Source of the DNA: Mycobacterium sp.
GTDB lineage: Bacteria; Actinomycetota; Actinomycetes; Mycobacteriales; Mycobacteriaceae
Length of the DNA: 64,000 bases
Direction of reading: 5' to 3'
Assembly (NCBI GenBank): GCA_003987775.1
Contig: RXJD01000066.1
Location: 62,001-126,000 of the forward strand
Both the position numbers and the translations under genes were made by a program. This document shows positions 28,322 to 36,564 of the stretch, piece by piece. Numbering within the stretch: the first letter of the stretch is position 1; each line of letters opens with the position of its first letter. The notes under the pieces were generated by a model that had not been told where the DNA came from, did not search any database, and was given only the letters and a program-made list of their open reading frames with translations.

Positions 28322-28657
28322 ATGGCTGATCGTGTCCTACGAGGTAGTCGCCTCGGAGCCGTGAGCTATGAGACCGACCGCAACCACGACCTGGCGCCGC
28401 GTCAGATCGCTCGGTACCGCACCGAGAACGGCGAGGAATTCGAGGTTCCGTTCGCCGACGACGCCGAGATTCCCGGCACCTGGCTGTGCCGCAACGGCAT
28501 GGAAGGCACCTTGATCGAAGGTGACCTGCCCGAGCCGAAGAAGGTCAAGCCGCCGCGTACGCACTGGGACATGCTGCTGGAGCGCCGGTCGGTAGAGGAG
28601 CTGGAAGAGCTGCTCAAGGAGCGTCTGGAACTGATCCGGTCCAAGCGGCGCGGCTAG
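28322..28657 (+). CDS. rbpA: RNA polymerase-binding protein RbpA
   Basis: The 111-residue RbpA binds RNA polymerase and group I/II sigma factors (SigA, SigB), stabilises open complexes and affects rifampicin tolerance. Visible parts are an N-terminal tail (MADRVLRGSRLGAVSYETDR), a beta-barrel core (FEVPFADDAEIPGTWLC), a basic linker (EPKKVKPPRTHWDMLLERR) that contacts promoter DNA, and the C-terminal sigma-interaction helices (SVEELEELLKERLELIRSK). A strong ribosome binding site (AAAGGAG, about ten bases upstream) precedes the ATG. It is transcribed away from the Cys-rich protein gene, from a candidate SigH/SigE-type promoter. Confidence 0.98.
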   Translation: MADRVLRGSRLGAVSYETDRNHDLAPRQIARYRTENGEEFEVPFADDAEIPGTWLCRNGMEGTLIEGDLPEPKKVKPPRTHWDMLLERRSVEELEELLKERLELIRSKRRG

Positions 28658-28663
28658 CGCCGC
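28645..28663. terminator. Weak GC hairpin between convergent rbpA and ppm1
   Basis: A perfect 7-bp stem (GCGGCGC/GCGCCGC) with a GGCTA loop overlaps the rbpA stop codon and lies 7 nt from the ppm1 stop. It has no U-tract on either strand, so it is only a candidate bidirectional terminator. Confidence 0.25.
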
Positions 28664-28669
28664 CGCCGA

Positions 28670-29458
28670 TCACGTGTGGGCGCGGCTCGACCGGCTACGG
28701 TTGCGCCGGCCCTCGATCCCCCACTGGGCGACCTTGACCAGCGCCTCACGGATGTTGGAGCCGCTCATCTTCGAAACGCCGATCTCACGCTCGGTGAAGG
28801 TGATCGGCACCTCGACGACCACGAAGCCGGTGTTGACGGTGCGCCAGGTCATCTCGATCTGGAAGCAGTAGCCCTTCGAGTCGACGCTGGCCAGGTCGAT
28901 GGTCTCGAGCACTTCGCGGCGGTAGGCGCGGTACCCGGCGGTGATGTCGTGGACCCCGACGCCCAGCGCGAGCCGCGAATACGTGTTGGCGGTCCAGCTC
29001 AGGGCCCAGCGGCGCCACGGCCAGTTCCGCACCGTGCCGCCGTGTACGTACCGTGAGCCGATCGCCAGATCGGCGCCCGCGTCGACCGCCTCCAGCAGCC
29101 GGTAGAGCTGCTCGGGCGCATGGCTGCCGTCGGCGTCCATCTCGACCAGCACGGAGTAGCCACGGCTCAGTCCCCAGGCGAAACCTTCCAGGTACGCCGC
29201 GCCCAGGCCGTTCTTGACGGTTCGGTGCAGCACGTGGATCCGGTCCGGATCGGCGGCGGCCAACTCGTCGGCAAGCCGACCGGTGCCGTCGGGGCTGTTG
29301 TCGTCGACGATGAGAACGTGCACGTCGGGGCGGGCATCGATGACGCGCCGGTGGATCAGCGGCAGGTTCTCCAGCTCGTTGTAGGTGGGAATGATCACCA
29401 GGACGCGCTGGCTGGGACTGTTGCCCGCAACCTCGGGCCCAGACTGGCCGGTGGTCAT
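28670..29458 (-). CDS. ppm1: Polyprenol monophosphomannose synthase
   Basis: A 262-residue GT2 glycosyltransferase that makes polyprenyl-phosphomannose from GDP-mannose. This is the lipid mannose donor for LAM/LM extension and protein mannosylation. Motifs: [38 protein letters not shown] (metal-binding DxD) and [16 protein letters not shown]. The length fits a stand-alone catalytic domain. In M. tuberculosis this domain is the C-terminal half of a fused Lnt-Ppm1 (Rv2051c). Here it is a separate gene whose ATG overlaps the lnt stop as ATGA, the split arrangement also known from M. smegmatis. There are no membrane segments, so it probably associates with Lnt. Confidence 0.96.
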   Translation of the reverse strand: MTTGQSGPEVAGNSPSQRVLVIIPTYNELENLPLIHRRVIDARPDVHVLIVDDNSPDGTGRLADELAAADPDRIHVLHRTVKNGLGAAYLEGFAWGLSRGYSVLVEMDADGSHAPEQLYRLLEAVDAGADLAIGSRYVHGGTVRNWPWRRWALSWTANTYSRLALGVGVHDITAGYRAYRREVLETIDLASVDSKGYCFQIEMTWRTVNTGFVVVEVPITFTEREIGVSKMSGSNIREALVKVAQWGIEGRRNRSRSSRAHT

Positions 29459-31380
29459 GTAGCTCCTTCATTTCGCCCGATAGACGTTCGGTCGCCCTCG
29501 ACGGACTGGCCTTCGTTCGCAGTCTCAACGTGTGCCGTCACTGATTCGTTCGCAACTTCGGTGTTGTCCGTTTCAGCTGACGGCGTATCGGAATTGTCAG
29601 GTTCGTCCGCCGGCCCCGACCGCCTTCGCAACCGAGGGCGCCTCGGACGTGGGAACCAGCCGGAGGAAGAACTATTGTGCCGTATCGCGAAGAGAATTAC
29701 CGCGCCAGCCGTCCCGACCAGCACCCATTGCAGGATCGGTGCCCACCGGGTGGCCGGCGTGAGCCGGGTCTTGAGGCGAACCTGGGTGTCGATGTAGTCG
29801 GGGACGAAGAAGTCGGTGCGCTTGAGCTCCGCTCCGTCCGGGGCGATCACGGCGCTGATGCCGGTGGTCCCGGCCACCAGCACGTAGCGGTCGTGCTCGA
29901 CGGCGCGGACCTTGGCGAATGCCAGCTGCTGCTCGCTCATGGTCTTGGTGAAGGTGGCGTTGTTGCTGGGCACGGCCAGCAACTGGGCGCCGTTGAGGAC
30001 CGAGTTGCGCGGCGCGCGATCGAAGACGACCTCCCAGCAGGTCGCGACACCGACCGGCAGGCCGTCGATGTGCACCAGTCCGCTGCCGGGAACCGGGACG
30101 AAGTAGCCCGCGCGGTCGGCGTAGCCGGAGAGATGCCGGAAGAGCCACCGCATGGGCAGATACTCGCCGAACGGTTGGACGATCGCCTTGTCGTGCCGGT
30201 CGGCGGGCCCGGAGCCGGGGTTCCAGACGATCATCGTGTTGGTGTATTCGGGGTTGTCGTTCGGCCCGCCCGGCTTCGCGAGCAGCGTTCCGATCAGGAT
30301 CGGCGCCCCGATGGCGTCGGCGGCCTTGGCGATCTCCTGCCCGGCGTCGGGATTGACGAACGGATCGATGTCCGACGAGTTCTCCGGCCAGATGACGAAA
30401 CGGGGTTGCGGCGCCACGCCGGCGTGCACGTCCTCGGCCAGCCGCAGTGTCTGGCTGACGTGGTTGTCGAGCACCGCCCGGCGCTGAGCGTTGAATTCGA
30501 GGCCGAGCCGGGGCACGTTGCCCTGTACGACGGCGACGGTGACCGCAGGTTCGCCGCCGGAACCAACGCCGGCATGCCGCACCTGCGGCCAGACCAGCAT
30601 GGCGGCCAACAACACCAGACAGATGTAGATGCCGGGCAACACCACGGCCGGCGGTTTGGTCTGGTCTCGGGTGGCTCCGGTATGCCCTCCGGCGCGAAGC
30701 CACTTGGCGATTTCCACGGCGATCGCCGTCATGGCGGCACCCACCAGCACCACCGCGCACGACAACAGCGGAACACCGCCCAGTTGCACCAATGGCAGCA
30801 GCGGACCGTCGGATTGACCGAAGGCAATCGATCCCCAGGGAAATCCGCCGAACGGGAAGGTCGCCTTGAGCCACTCCTGGGCACCCCAGAGCACCGCGAA
30901 CCAAACCGGCCATCCGGGAAGTCGCCGCACCACCACCGCACACAGGCCGAACAGGCCCGGGTAGACCGCACACACCGTCGCCAGCACCAGCCATGGCATG
31001 TCACCCACCAGCGTGCTGATCCACGGCAGCAGCGGCACGTAGAAGGCCACACCGAACAGGAAGCCGTAGCCCAGGCCGCCCGCGGGCGTGGTGGCGGGAT
31101 GAATCAGCACCCAGCTCAACAACGCGACGGATACGACCGCGGCCCACCACCAGTCCAGCGCCGGGAAGCTGGCGTACATGGCCAGGCCGGCGATCAGTAC
31201 GGCGGCCAGGCGCGCCAGTCGGGGACGCAGCCACGCCCCGATAGCGGGTGTCCGCGCCAGGCCGGCGCGCGCCAGCCCACCCACCCGGGCACCGATCCCG
31301 GGCCGAGCCGCCGGCAACTCGTCATGCCCCGGCTTCAGCGAATCGCTGGGTGTTTGCTCTGCAGGTGGTTCGTCAGCCAT
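29455..31380 (-). CDS. lnt: Apolipoprotein N-acyltransferase
   Basis: A 641-residue membrane enzyme that transfers the third acyl chain to the N-terminal cysteine of lipoproteins. A Pro-rich cytoplasmic N-terminus is followed by about six membrane helices (residues about 55-250) and a periplasmic nitrilase-type domain. Its catalytic Glu is in [14 protein letters not shown], the Lys in [24 protein letters not shown], and the Cys in [12 protein letters not shown] last membrane helix precedes a disordered acidic tail. ATG 31380 overlaps the amidohydrolase stop by 8 nt. In M. smegmatis the separate Lnt (Ppm2) also anchors and stimulates Ppm1. The 4-nt overlap supports the same partnership here. 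Confidence 0.94.
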   Translation of the reverse strand: MADEPPAEQTPSDSLKPGHDELPAARPGIGARVGGLARAGLARTPAIGAWLRPRLARLAAVLIAGLAMYASFPALDWWWAAVVSVALLSWVLIHPATTPAGGLGYGFLFGVAFYVPLLPWISTLVGDMPWLVLATVCAVYPGLFGLCAVVVRRLPGWPVWFAVLWGAQEWLKATFPFGGFPWGSIAFGQSDGPLLPLVQLGGVPLLSCAVVLVGAAMTAIAVEIAKWLRAGGHTGATRDQTKPPAVVLPGIYICLVLLAAMLVWPQVRHAGVGSGGEPAVTVAVVQGNVPRLGLEFNAQRRAVLDNHVSQTLRLAEDVHAGVAPQPRFVIWPENSSDIDPFVNPDAGQEIAKAADAIGAPILIGTLLAKPGGPNDNPEYTNTMIVWNPGSGPADRHDKAIVQPFGEYLPMRWLFRHLSGYADRAGYFVPVPGSGLVHIDGLPVGVATCWEVVFDRAPRNSVLNGAQLLAVPSNNATFTKTMSEQQLAFAKVRAVEHDRYVLVAGTTGISAVIAPDGAELKRTDFFVPDYIDTQVRLKTRLTPATRWAPILQWVLVGTAGAVILFAIRHNSSSSGWFPRPRRPRLRRRSGPADEPDNSDTPSAETDNTEVANESVTAHVETANEGQSVEGDRTSIGRNEGAT

Positions 31381-32971
31381 GGATGACCGCACCCCGGTGC
31401 ACCGTCCGGCGGCATTGCGGCAACGTGTCGTTCTCGTCCAGCCGGGGCAGCGCAGGGACCCGGGAACGTGGGTCGGTGGACCAGCGCTGGACGGCGTCGC
31501 GGGGGGCGCTCACGTCGAGCGCGCCGGCGTCCCAGACCGCGTAGGAGGCGGGTGCACCGGGCACCAGGGTGCCGGCGATGCCGTCGCGAACGCCACTGGC
31601 CCGCCAGCCGCCACGCGTCGCGGCGGCGAACGCGGCTCGCGCCGAAACCGCGCTTCCCGGAGTGCGGTGATGGATCGCGGCGCGCACGCTGGCCCACGGC
31701 TGGAAGCCGGTGACGGGTGCGTCGGAGCCGAAGGCGAGGGGCACGCCTTGCGATGCTAACAGCGCCAGCGGGTTGAGCCGGCAGCCTCGGTCCGGGCCAA
31801 GTCGCTGCGCGTACATGCCGTCTCGACCGCCCCAGAGCGCGTCGAAATTGGGCTGCATACTCGCGATGACGCCCCAGGCTCCCAGCTTGGCCGCCTGTTC
31901 GGCATCGACCATCTCCAGGTGCTCCAGCCGGTGTCCGCAACGTGCCACGGCAGCCACCCCCAGGTCGTCCACGACCCGTTCGAAGGCGTCCACGACGGCG
32001 GAGACGGCAGCGTCACCGATGACGTGGAAGCCGGCGGTGACCTCGGCCTCGCTGCACGCCCGGACGTGGGCTTCGACGGTTTGCGGATCGAGATGGCGGG
32101 TGCCGGTGCACCCGGGCGCATCGGCATAGGGTTCGTGCAGCCAGGCGGTGCGCGAGCCCAGTGCACCGTCGACGAACAGATCACCGGCCAGGCCGCGGGC
32201 ACCGGTTTCGGCGATCAGGGCGCGGGCCCGTTCCGGCGTGGTCGCCGGCTCACCCCAGTAGCCAATCACCTCGACACCGTGGTGCAGACGGCGTAGCGCG
32301 AGCCAGTCGTCGAGTCCCCCGATCTCGGGTCCGGCGCACTCGTGGACGGCGACGACCCCCGACGCGGCCAGGGCGTCCAGGGCGGCGGTGCGGGCCGCGG
32401 TGAGTTGGTCGTCGGTCAACAGACCGCGCGCGACCGCCCGTACCTGGTGGTGCGCATCAGCGGTCAGCGGCTGCTCTGCGGCGAAGCCGGCCCGCGACGA
32501 CAGATCCGGGACCAGCCGCCGCAGTCCGGACGAAGCCACCGCCGAGTGCACGTCGACTCTGGTCAGATAGGCCGGCCGGTCGCCCAGCACCCGGTCCAGG
32601 TCCTCGGTGCCGGGCGCGGTGTTCTCCGGCCACGTCGACTCGTCCCAGCCGTGACCCCAGACCGGCCCACGAGGGTTGGCGGCCGCGTAGTCGGCAAGCA
32701 TCTGCAGGAACTGCGCCCGTGAATCGGCCGCCCGCAAATCCAGCCCGCTGATGGCCAAACCGGTTGCGCTCACATGAATGTGGCTGTCGACGAAGCCGGG
32801 CGCCACGAAGGCGCCGTCGAGATCCTGAACGTCGGCATCGGGAAACTGACTACGCCCCACCTCATCACTGCCCAGCCACGCGATGACATCGCCGCGAACT
32901 GCCATGGCCGTGGCCTCGGGATGACTGGGACTGTGCACCCGGCCGTTCACGAGCAGCGTGGTAGACCTCAC
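31373..32971 (-). CDS. Amidohydrolase of the YtcJ/Amidohydro_3 type
   Basis: A 532-residue metal-dependent hydrolase. The metal-binding HxH is in [12 protein letters not shown] (about residues 58-69). Other family marks are [51 protein letters not shown] and the late metal Asp in [16 protein letters not shown]. Relatives hydrolyse N-acyl and formamide bonds, and the substrate here is unknown. GTG start at 32971. It sits at the Rv2052c position upstream of lnt-ppm1, overlapping lnt by 8 nt, and follows fxsA by 37 nt, so fxsA-amidohydrolase-lnt-ppm1 is a likely operon. Confidence 0.85.
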   Translation of the reverse strand: MRSTTLLVNGRVHSPSHPEATAMAVRGDVIAWLGSDEVGRSQFPDADVQDLDGAFVAPGFVDSHIHVSATGLAISGLDLRAADSRAQFLQMLADYAAANPRGPVWGHGWDESTWPENTAPGTEDLDRVLGDRPAYLTRVDVHSAVASSGLRRLVPDLSSRAGFAAEQPLTADAHHQVRAVARGLLTDDQLTAARTAALDALAASGVVAVHECAGPEIGGLDDWLALRRLHHGVEVIGYWGEPATTPERARALIAETGARGLAGDLFVDGALGSRTAWLHEPYADAPGCTGTRHLDPQTVEAHVRACSEAEVTAGFHVIGDAAVSAVVDAFERVVDDLGVAAVARCGHRLEHLEMVDAEQAAKLGAWGVIASMQPNFDALWGGRDGMYAQRLGPDRGCRLNPLALLASQGVPLAFGSDAPVTGFQPWASVRAAIHHRTPGSAVSARAAFAAATRGGWRASGVRDGIAGTLVPGAPASYAVWDAGALDVSAPRDAVQRWSTDPRSRVPALPRLDENDTLPQCRRTVHRGAVIHG

Positions 32972-33008
32972 GGCAAAACCCTAGAGGGCGGACGGAAGGC
33001 GTGGACCG

Positions 33009-33518
33009 CTACCAGGGCGGCTGGTCGGCGACCGGCACGCGGGTCAGGGTGGGCGGCTCGCCGTCGATGACGTCGATCACCTCGCCGTCGATGTAGTCCG
33101 TGCGCGGGGCGCGGCGGTCGGCCAGACCGGCCGCGTCCGCAGCGAGCACCGGGACGCGCCGCAGAAATCCCCGCAGCGCGACGGCCGTGAGGGCCGGCCG
33201 TGCGGCCGCCCGGATCGGCGGCACCAGCAGCAACAGCCCCACGACGGTGGTGGCCAGACCCGGAACCAGAACCAGTCCGGTGGCCAATGCGGTGAGCGCG
33301 CCGTCGCTGAGCGCGCTGCGCGGTTCCTGCGCACCGGACCGCAGCTGCACGAACTGCCGGGTGAGCTGCAGCCCACCCATCGGGGCTCCCAGGCCCAGTC
33401 CGAGGACGAGGGTGCCCAGTAGCACCACTACGGTCCAGCCGACGCCGATCGCCGCCGCCAGCCCGATAGCCACCATGAGCTCGACGACGGCGTAAATGAG
33501 AAAGAGCCGTCCAACCAT
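33009..33518 (-). CDS. fxsA: FxsA-family membrane protein
   Basis: A 169-residue protein with two N-terminal membrane helices (residues 5-45), a conserved GLGLGAPMGGLQLTRQF loop and a third hydrophobic stretch (residues 75-100). The cytoplasmic tail is acidic. This matches the FxsA family (in E. coli, overproduction relieves exclusion of phage T7 by F plasmid; the normal role is unknown). The gene is at the Rv2053c position and starts the likely operon with the amidohydrolase, lnt and ppm1. It is divergent from the dienelactone hydrolase gene with 72 nt between. Confidence 0.88.
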   Translation of the reverse strand: MVGRLFLIYAVVELMVAIGLAAAIGVGWTVVVLLGTLVLGLGLGAPMGGLQLTRQFVQLRSGAQEPRSALSDGALTALATGLVLVPGLATTVVGLLLLVPPIRAAARPALTAVALRGFLRRVPVLAADAAGLADRRAPRTDYIDGEVIDVIDGEPPTLTRVPVADQPPW

Positions 33519-33590
33519 GTGAGGCCAACGTTTGCGCCGCGCGCCGGAGTTCCGCGAACGGTCGCGGCGCGGCTGCAGTTAGATGACGCT

Positions 33591-34283
33591 ATGACGACGA
33601 TTGAGCTCAACACACCCGCGGGACCGATCGATGCGCTGTTGAATATTCCGTCCGGTCAGGGACCGTGGCCCGGGGTGGTGATCGTGCACGACGCCATCGG
33701 CTACGGGCCGGATAACGAAGCGGTGTCGCAGCGGGTCGCTCGCGCGGGGTATCTGGCGCTCACCCCGAACCTGTATGCGCGGGGTGGCCGAGCGCGGTGC
33801 ATCACCCGGGTGATGCGCGACGTGCTGACCAAACACGGCCCCGCCATCGACGACGTGCTGGCCGCCCGCGAGCACCTGCTCGCGATGCCCGAATGCTCCG
33901 GCCGGGTCGGGATTGCCGGTTTCTGCATGGGCGGCCAGTTCGCACTTGTCCTGTCGCCCAAAGGGTTTAGCGCGTCAGCTCCCTTCTACGGCACCCCGCT
34001 GCCACGCAAGCTCAGTGAAACGCTGGACGGCGCGTGCCCGATCGTGGCGAGCTTCGGCAGCCGTGACCCGATCGGCATCGGCGCGGCCGAGCGACTGCGC
34101 AAGGTGACCACGGCCAAGAACATCACCGCCGATATCAAGTCCTATCCCAAGGTTGGGCACAGCTTCGCCAACCAGCTGCCGGCGCAGCCGCTGCTGCGGG
34201 TGACCGGTTTCGGCTACGACGACGCTGCCACCGAAGACGCCTGGCGCCGGGTGTTCGCGTTCTTCGGGGAGCACCTGGGATGA
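33591..34283 (+). CDS. Dienelactone hydrolase family protein
   Basis: A 230-residue alpha/beta hydrolase of the DLH family. Motifs: VVIVHDAIGYGPDNE, the nucleophile elbow GFCMGGQFAL with Cys as nucleophile, and YPKVGHSFAN with the catalytic His. The Asp is probably in FGSRDPIG. DLH enzymes hydrolyse cyclic or activated esters; the physiological substrate is unknown. ATG 33591 is the start just ahead of MTTIELNTPAGPIDA, and an upstream in-frame ATG at 33519 has no conserved sequence behind it. It occupies the Rv2054 position and overlaps the secreted-protein gene by 4 nt (ATGA). Confidence 0.9.
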   Translation: MTTIELNTPAGPIDALLNIPSGQGPWPGVVIVHDAIGYGPDNEAVSQRVARAGYLALTPNLYARGGRARCITRVMRDVLTKHGPAIDDVLAAREHLLAMPECSGRVGIAGFCMGGQFALVLSPKGFSASAPFYGTPLPRKLSETLDGACPIVASFGSRDPIGIGAAERLRKVTTAKNITADIKSYPKVGHSFANQLPAQPLLRVTGFGYDDAATEDAWRRVFAFFGEHLG

Positions 34284-34798
34284 CCCGGATGCGTCGGCTC
34301 GGTGCCTGCTCGGTGGCCCTGGTTCTGGCCGGGATCGCACCCGCTCAGGCTCACGCCGAGCAGTTCAGTGCGGCTGAGCAGCAGATCGTCGCACTGCTGC
34401 CGCCCGGCTACACCGCCGCCTCGTGCAGCCGGGCCATTAACGGATTCCCGGCCGCGCTGGCGAGCCTGGACTGCACCGACGACCTGCACACCGACACGCC
34501 GGACTACGCGCGCTTCACTCTGTACGACGCGATGGACCCGCTGACGACCGATTTCTACGCGAGTGCCGCGAGCATGACGGTGTCACCGTGCCCAGGCGGA
34601 AACAACTCGCCGGGCACCTGGAATTACGGACCACAACTGACCAGTCCCGGCGGCAAGATCGTGTGTGGCACCGTCGAGGATCAGGCCGTCATCGCGTGGA
34701 CCCGTGACTCGCAGTTGCTGTTGGCAACGGTCAACGGAGGCCCGGACCTCGGCGAGCTGTACCAGTGGTGGCAGCACTACGGCGCCGAGACCGGTTAG
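34280..34798 (+). CDS. Secreted protein of unknown function
   Basis: A 172-residue protein with a Sec signal peptide (MTRMRRLGACSVALVLAG, cleavage near AHAEQ around residue 27). The mature part has four cysteines (SCSR, DCTD, PCPG, VCGT) that could form two disulfides. The end, DLGELYQWWQHYGAETG, is typical of a group of mycobacterial exported proteins with sensor-like folds, but no precise family can be named. It is coupled to the dienelactone hydrolase by an ATGA overlap and ends 13 nt from the convergent split-barrel gene. As far as I recall it is absent at this place in M. tuberculosis. Confidence 0.75.
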   Translation: MTRMRRLGACSVALVLAGIAPAQAHAEQFSAAEQQIVALLPPGYTAASCSRAINGFPAALASLDCTDDLHTDTPDYARFTLYDAMDPLTTDFYASAASMTVSPCPGGNNSPGTWNYGPQLTSPGGKIVCGTVEDQAVIAWTRDSQLLLATVNGGPDLGELYQWWQHYGAETG

Positions 34799-34811
34799 GT
34801 CTCCGGGGTCG

Positions 34812-35192
34812 TCACGCCACGCGGAGCTCTAGGCCGACGTTGTTGTCCATGCCGCCACGCAGCTTGCTGAACAGTCGGAAGACCTTTCCGATGATGCCGT
34901 AACGGTTGCTGATGGCGTCGTATACGAGCTTCGTCTGTGACTTGTCGAGGATGGCCGCGGTGCCTTCGACGGACTCGCTCTTGGGGCGACCGCGCATGTC
35001 GCAGATGGCCAGTTCCACCCGGGGCGTGTTGCGAATCCGCTTGACCTTCCACGACTTTGCCTCGGTGATGACCAGGAGGCGGTCGCCGTCGGCCGCGGCC
35101 CAGATGGGTACCGGCTTGGGCCGCCCGTCTTTGGTGAACGTGGTGAGCAGGATGTATTGCGCTTTGGCCAGGTCGGCGAAGGTGGGTGTCAC
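34812..35192 (-). CDS. PPOX-class flavin/F420-dependent split-barrel protein (Rv2061c type)
   Basis: A 126-residue protein starting at GTG 35192 (MTPTFADLAKAQYILLTTF). It is a pyridoxamine-5'-phosphate-oxidase-like split barrel: TFTKDGRPKPVPIWAA, DRLLVITEAKSWKVKRIRN and VELAICDMRGRP are typical of the FDOR-B group that binds F420 or FMN. The substrate is unknown. In M. tuberculosis the corresponding gene (Rv2061c) lies beside cobN. Here an inserted block of about 6 kb separates it from cobN. Longer starts at 35321 or beyond would run through the inverted repeat and are rejected. Confidence 0.8.
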   Translation of the reverse strand: MTPTFADLAKAQYILLTTFTKDGRPKPVPIWAAADGDRLLVITEAKSWKVKRIRNTPRVELAICDMRGRPKSESVEGTAAILDKSQTKLVYDAISNRYGIIGKVFRLFSKLRGGMDNNVGLELRVA

Positions 35193-35230
35193 GCTGACAA
35201 CGTACCTGGCCGCGACCGGCCGTGACCTGC

Positions 35231-35288
35231 CGAGCAGACGCGAAATCGCGTCCGGCAAGCCTTCCGGACGCGATTTCGCGTCTGCTCG
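35231..35288. repeat. Perfect 25-bp inverted repeat with 8-nt loop
   Basis: Arms at 35231-35255 and 35264-35288 are exact reverse complements over 25 bp (core CGAGCAGACGCGAAATCGCG), with loop CAAGCCTT. It lies between two divergently transcribed genes, 38 nt upstream of the split-barrel gene and 73 nt upstream of the DUF1214 gene, so it is not a normal terminator site. It may be a dispersed palindromic (REP-like) element or mark the edge of the inserted gene block. No flanking direct repeat could be found by eye. Confidence 0.9.
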
Positions 35289-35323
35289 TTGACAGTCGTG
35301 CGGGCAGGCTGCGATAGTCACCT

Positions 35324-35350
35324 TTAAGTGAAAACACTATTTTCATTTAA
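35324..35350. promoter_or_regulatory. AT-rich palindrome, candidate TetR operator of the DUF1214 operon
   Basis: TTAAGTGAAAA at 35324-35334 and its near-inverse TTTTCATTTAA at 35340-35350 match at 10 of 11 positions with a 5-nt centre. Possible -10 hexamer TATTTT (35338-35343) lies inside. The right arm overlaps the ribosome binding site AAGGGG (35349-35354) of the GTG start at 35362. The operon encodes its own TetR regulator, so autoregulation through this site is the natural guess. Confidence 0.5.
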
Positions 35351-35361
35351 GGGGTGCGCCG

Positions 35362-36564
35362 GTGGCCTGGTTGCCGTTTTCCATCGCCGAAGCGGCGTTA
35401 TCGGGAAGTGGTGACACTCCGGCCCTTCCGCAAGCGTGGTCGCACCTGCTGGACCGGCTGCGCGCCGCCGCGGTGTCCGTGGAATCCGACCCTGCCAACC
35501 GGAATCGGGCCGATCTCACTGCCGGCATGCGGCATCTGCTGGTTCTCCTGGCCGCCGGCGTCGACGAAGTGTTGCGGTTCGACCCGGATCCGGTGTTGCG
35601 GGTGCAACGCACCAGCACCGACGACGTGCTGACCTGGGGCATGGAGTGCCCGGACTGCATCTACACCAGGGCCGTATTGCGGGGTGGGGAGAGTTACCGG
35701 GTCTTCGGCAACCGCGGCACCGCACGCTATGTCGGTCTACAGACCATGAATGGCATTGCGGCCACGGCGAATACGCTGGTCGACGAACTCAGTGCCGACG
35801 CCGGTGGCGACTTCGAGGTGGTGTTGTCTGCCGACGAGCGGCCGGGGAACTGGATGCGTATCGAGGGCGACCATCCCACCTTCACGGTGCGGCATTTCTT
35901 CTACGACTGGGACAACGAGGTGGCCTCGTCGCTGCGGATCGAGCGGCTCGGTGATGCGGTTCCTGCGAGCGCTGGTCCGGTCGACGGGGGTGACGCCCTG
36001 TCCCGGCAGGTGATGGCGCTCGGCGACTTCGTCACCGAGAACCTGGCCTTCTTTCTGCAGTTCGGCGCCGCGGCGCCGGCCAATGGATTCCTCCCTCCCA
36101 TCGACCGGAGCGACATGGGCGCAGCCGCGGAGAACCGGCCGGTGATCGGCCGCTGGGAACTGCAGCCGGGCCAGGCACTGATCGTGGAAGTCGAACCTCC
36201 CAGAGGGGTTTATTGGAGCTTCTCGATCGGCAACCCGTGGTGGGAAACCATTCACTATGGCCGTCACCAGTCCAGCCTGAACGGCTACCAGGCGGCGGTG
36301 GACGCCGACGGCCACGTCCGTGTGGTGCTGTGTGCCGAGGACCCGGGCGTCGCCAACTGGCTGGACACCACCGGGCACAGCAACGGCCCGATCATTCTGC
36401 GTTGCGTACGGACCGAAACCGCGCCGACGCCGACGACACGCCTCGTGCCGGTGAGCGACGTGCTCGCCGCGCTGCCCAAGGACACCGTGACGGTGACCAC
36501 CGAACAGCGGGCAGCCGTGCTTGCAGCACGACGAGCCGCCGTACTGGAGAGGTTCGGGCGATGA
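35362..36564 (+). CDS. DUF1214-domain protein
   Basis: A 400-residue protein whose C-terminal 120 residues fit DUF1214: GQALIVEVEPPRGVYWSFSIGNPWWE, then GYQAAVDADGHVRVVLC and WLDTTGHSNGPIILRC. The N-terminal part contains GMECPDCIYTRAVL and a beta-rich segment (YRVFGNRGTARYVGLQTMNG). No enzymatic role is established for the domain; in mycobacteria such genes often sit near sulfotransferase, P450 or SDR genes. The GTG start has AAGGGG seven bases upstream. It is first in a four-gene operon and overlaps the sulfotransferase gene as ATGA. No signal peptide or membrane helix is visible. Confidence 0.75.
   Translation: MAWLPFSIAEAALSGSGDTPALPQAWSHLLDRLRAAAVSVESDPANRNRADLTAGMRHLLVLLAAGVDEVLRFDPDPVLRVQRTSTDDVLTWGMECPDCIYTRAVLRGGESYRVFGNRGTARYVGLQTMNGIAATANTLVDELSADAGGDFEVVLSADERPGNWMRIEGDHPTFTVRHFFYDWDNEVASSLRIERLGDAVPASAGPVDGGDALSRQVMALGDFVTENLAFFLQFGAAAPANGFLPPIDRSDMGAAAENRPVIGRWELQPGQALIVEVEPPRGVYWSFSIGNPWWETIHYGRHQSSLNGYQAAVDADGHVRVVLCAEDPGVANWLDTTGHSNGPIILRCVRTETAPTPTTRLVPVSDVLAALPKDTVTVTTEQRAAVLAARRAAVLERFGR

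Noticed and set aside
28645..28663. Strong bidirectional terminator between rbpA and ppm1
   Set aside because: The stem is only 7 bp with no U-tract and overlaps a codon-biased GC-rich end. It is kept only as a weak candidate.
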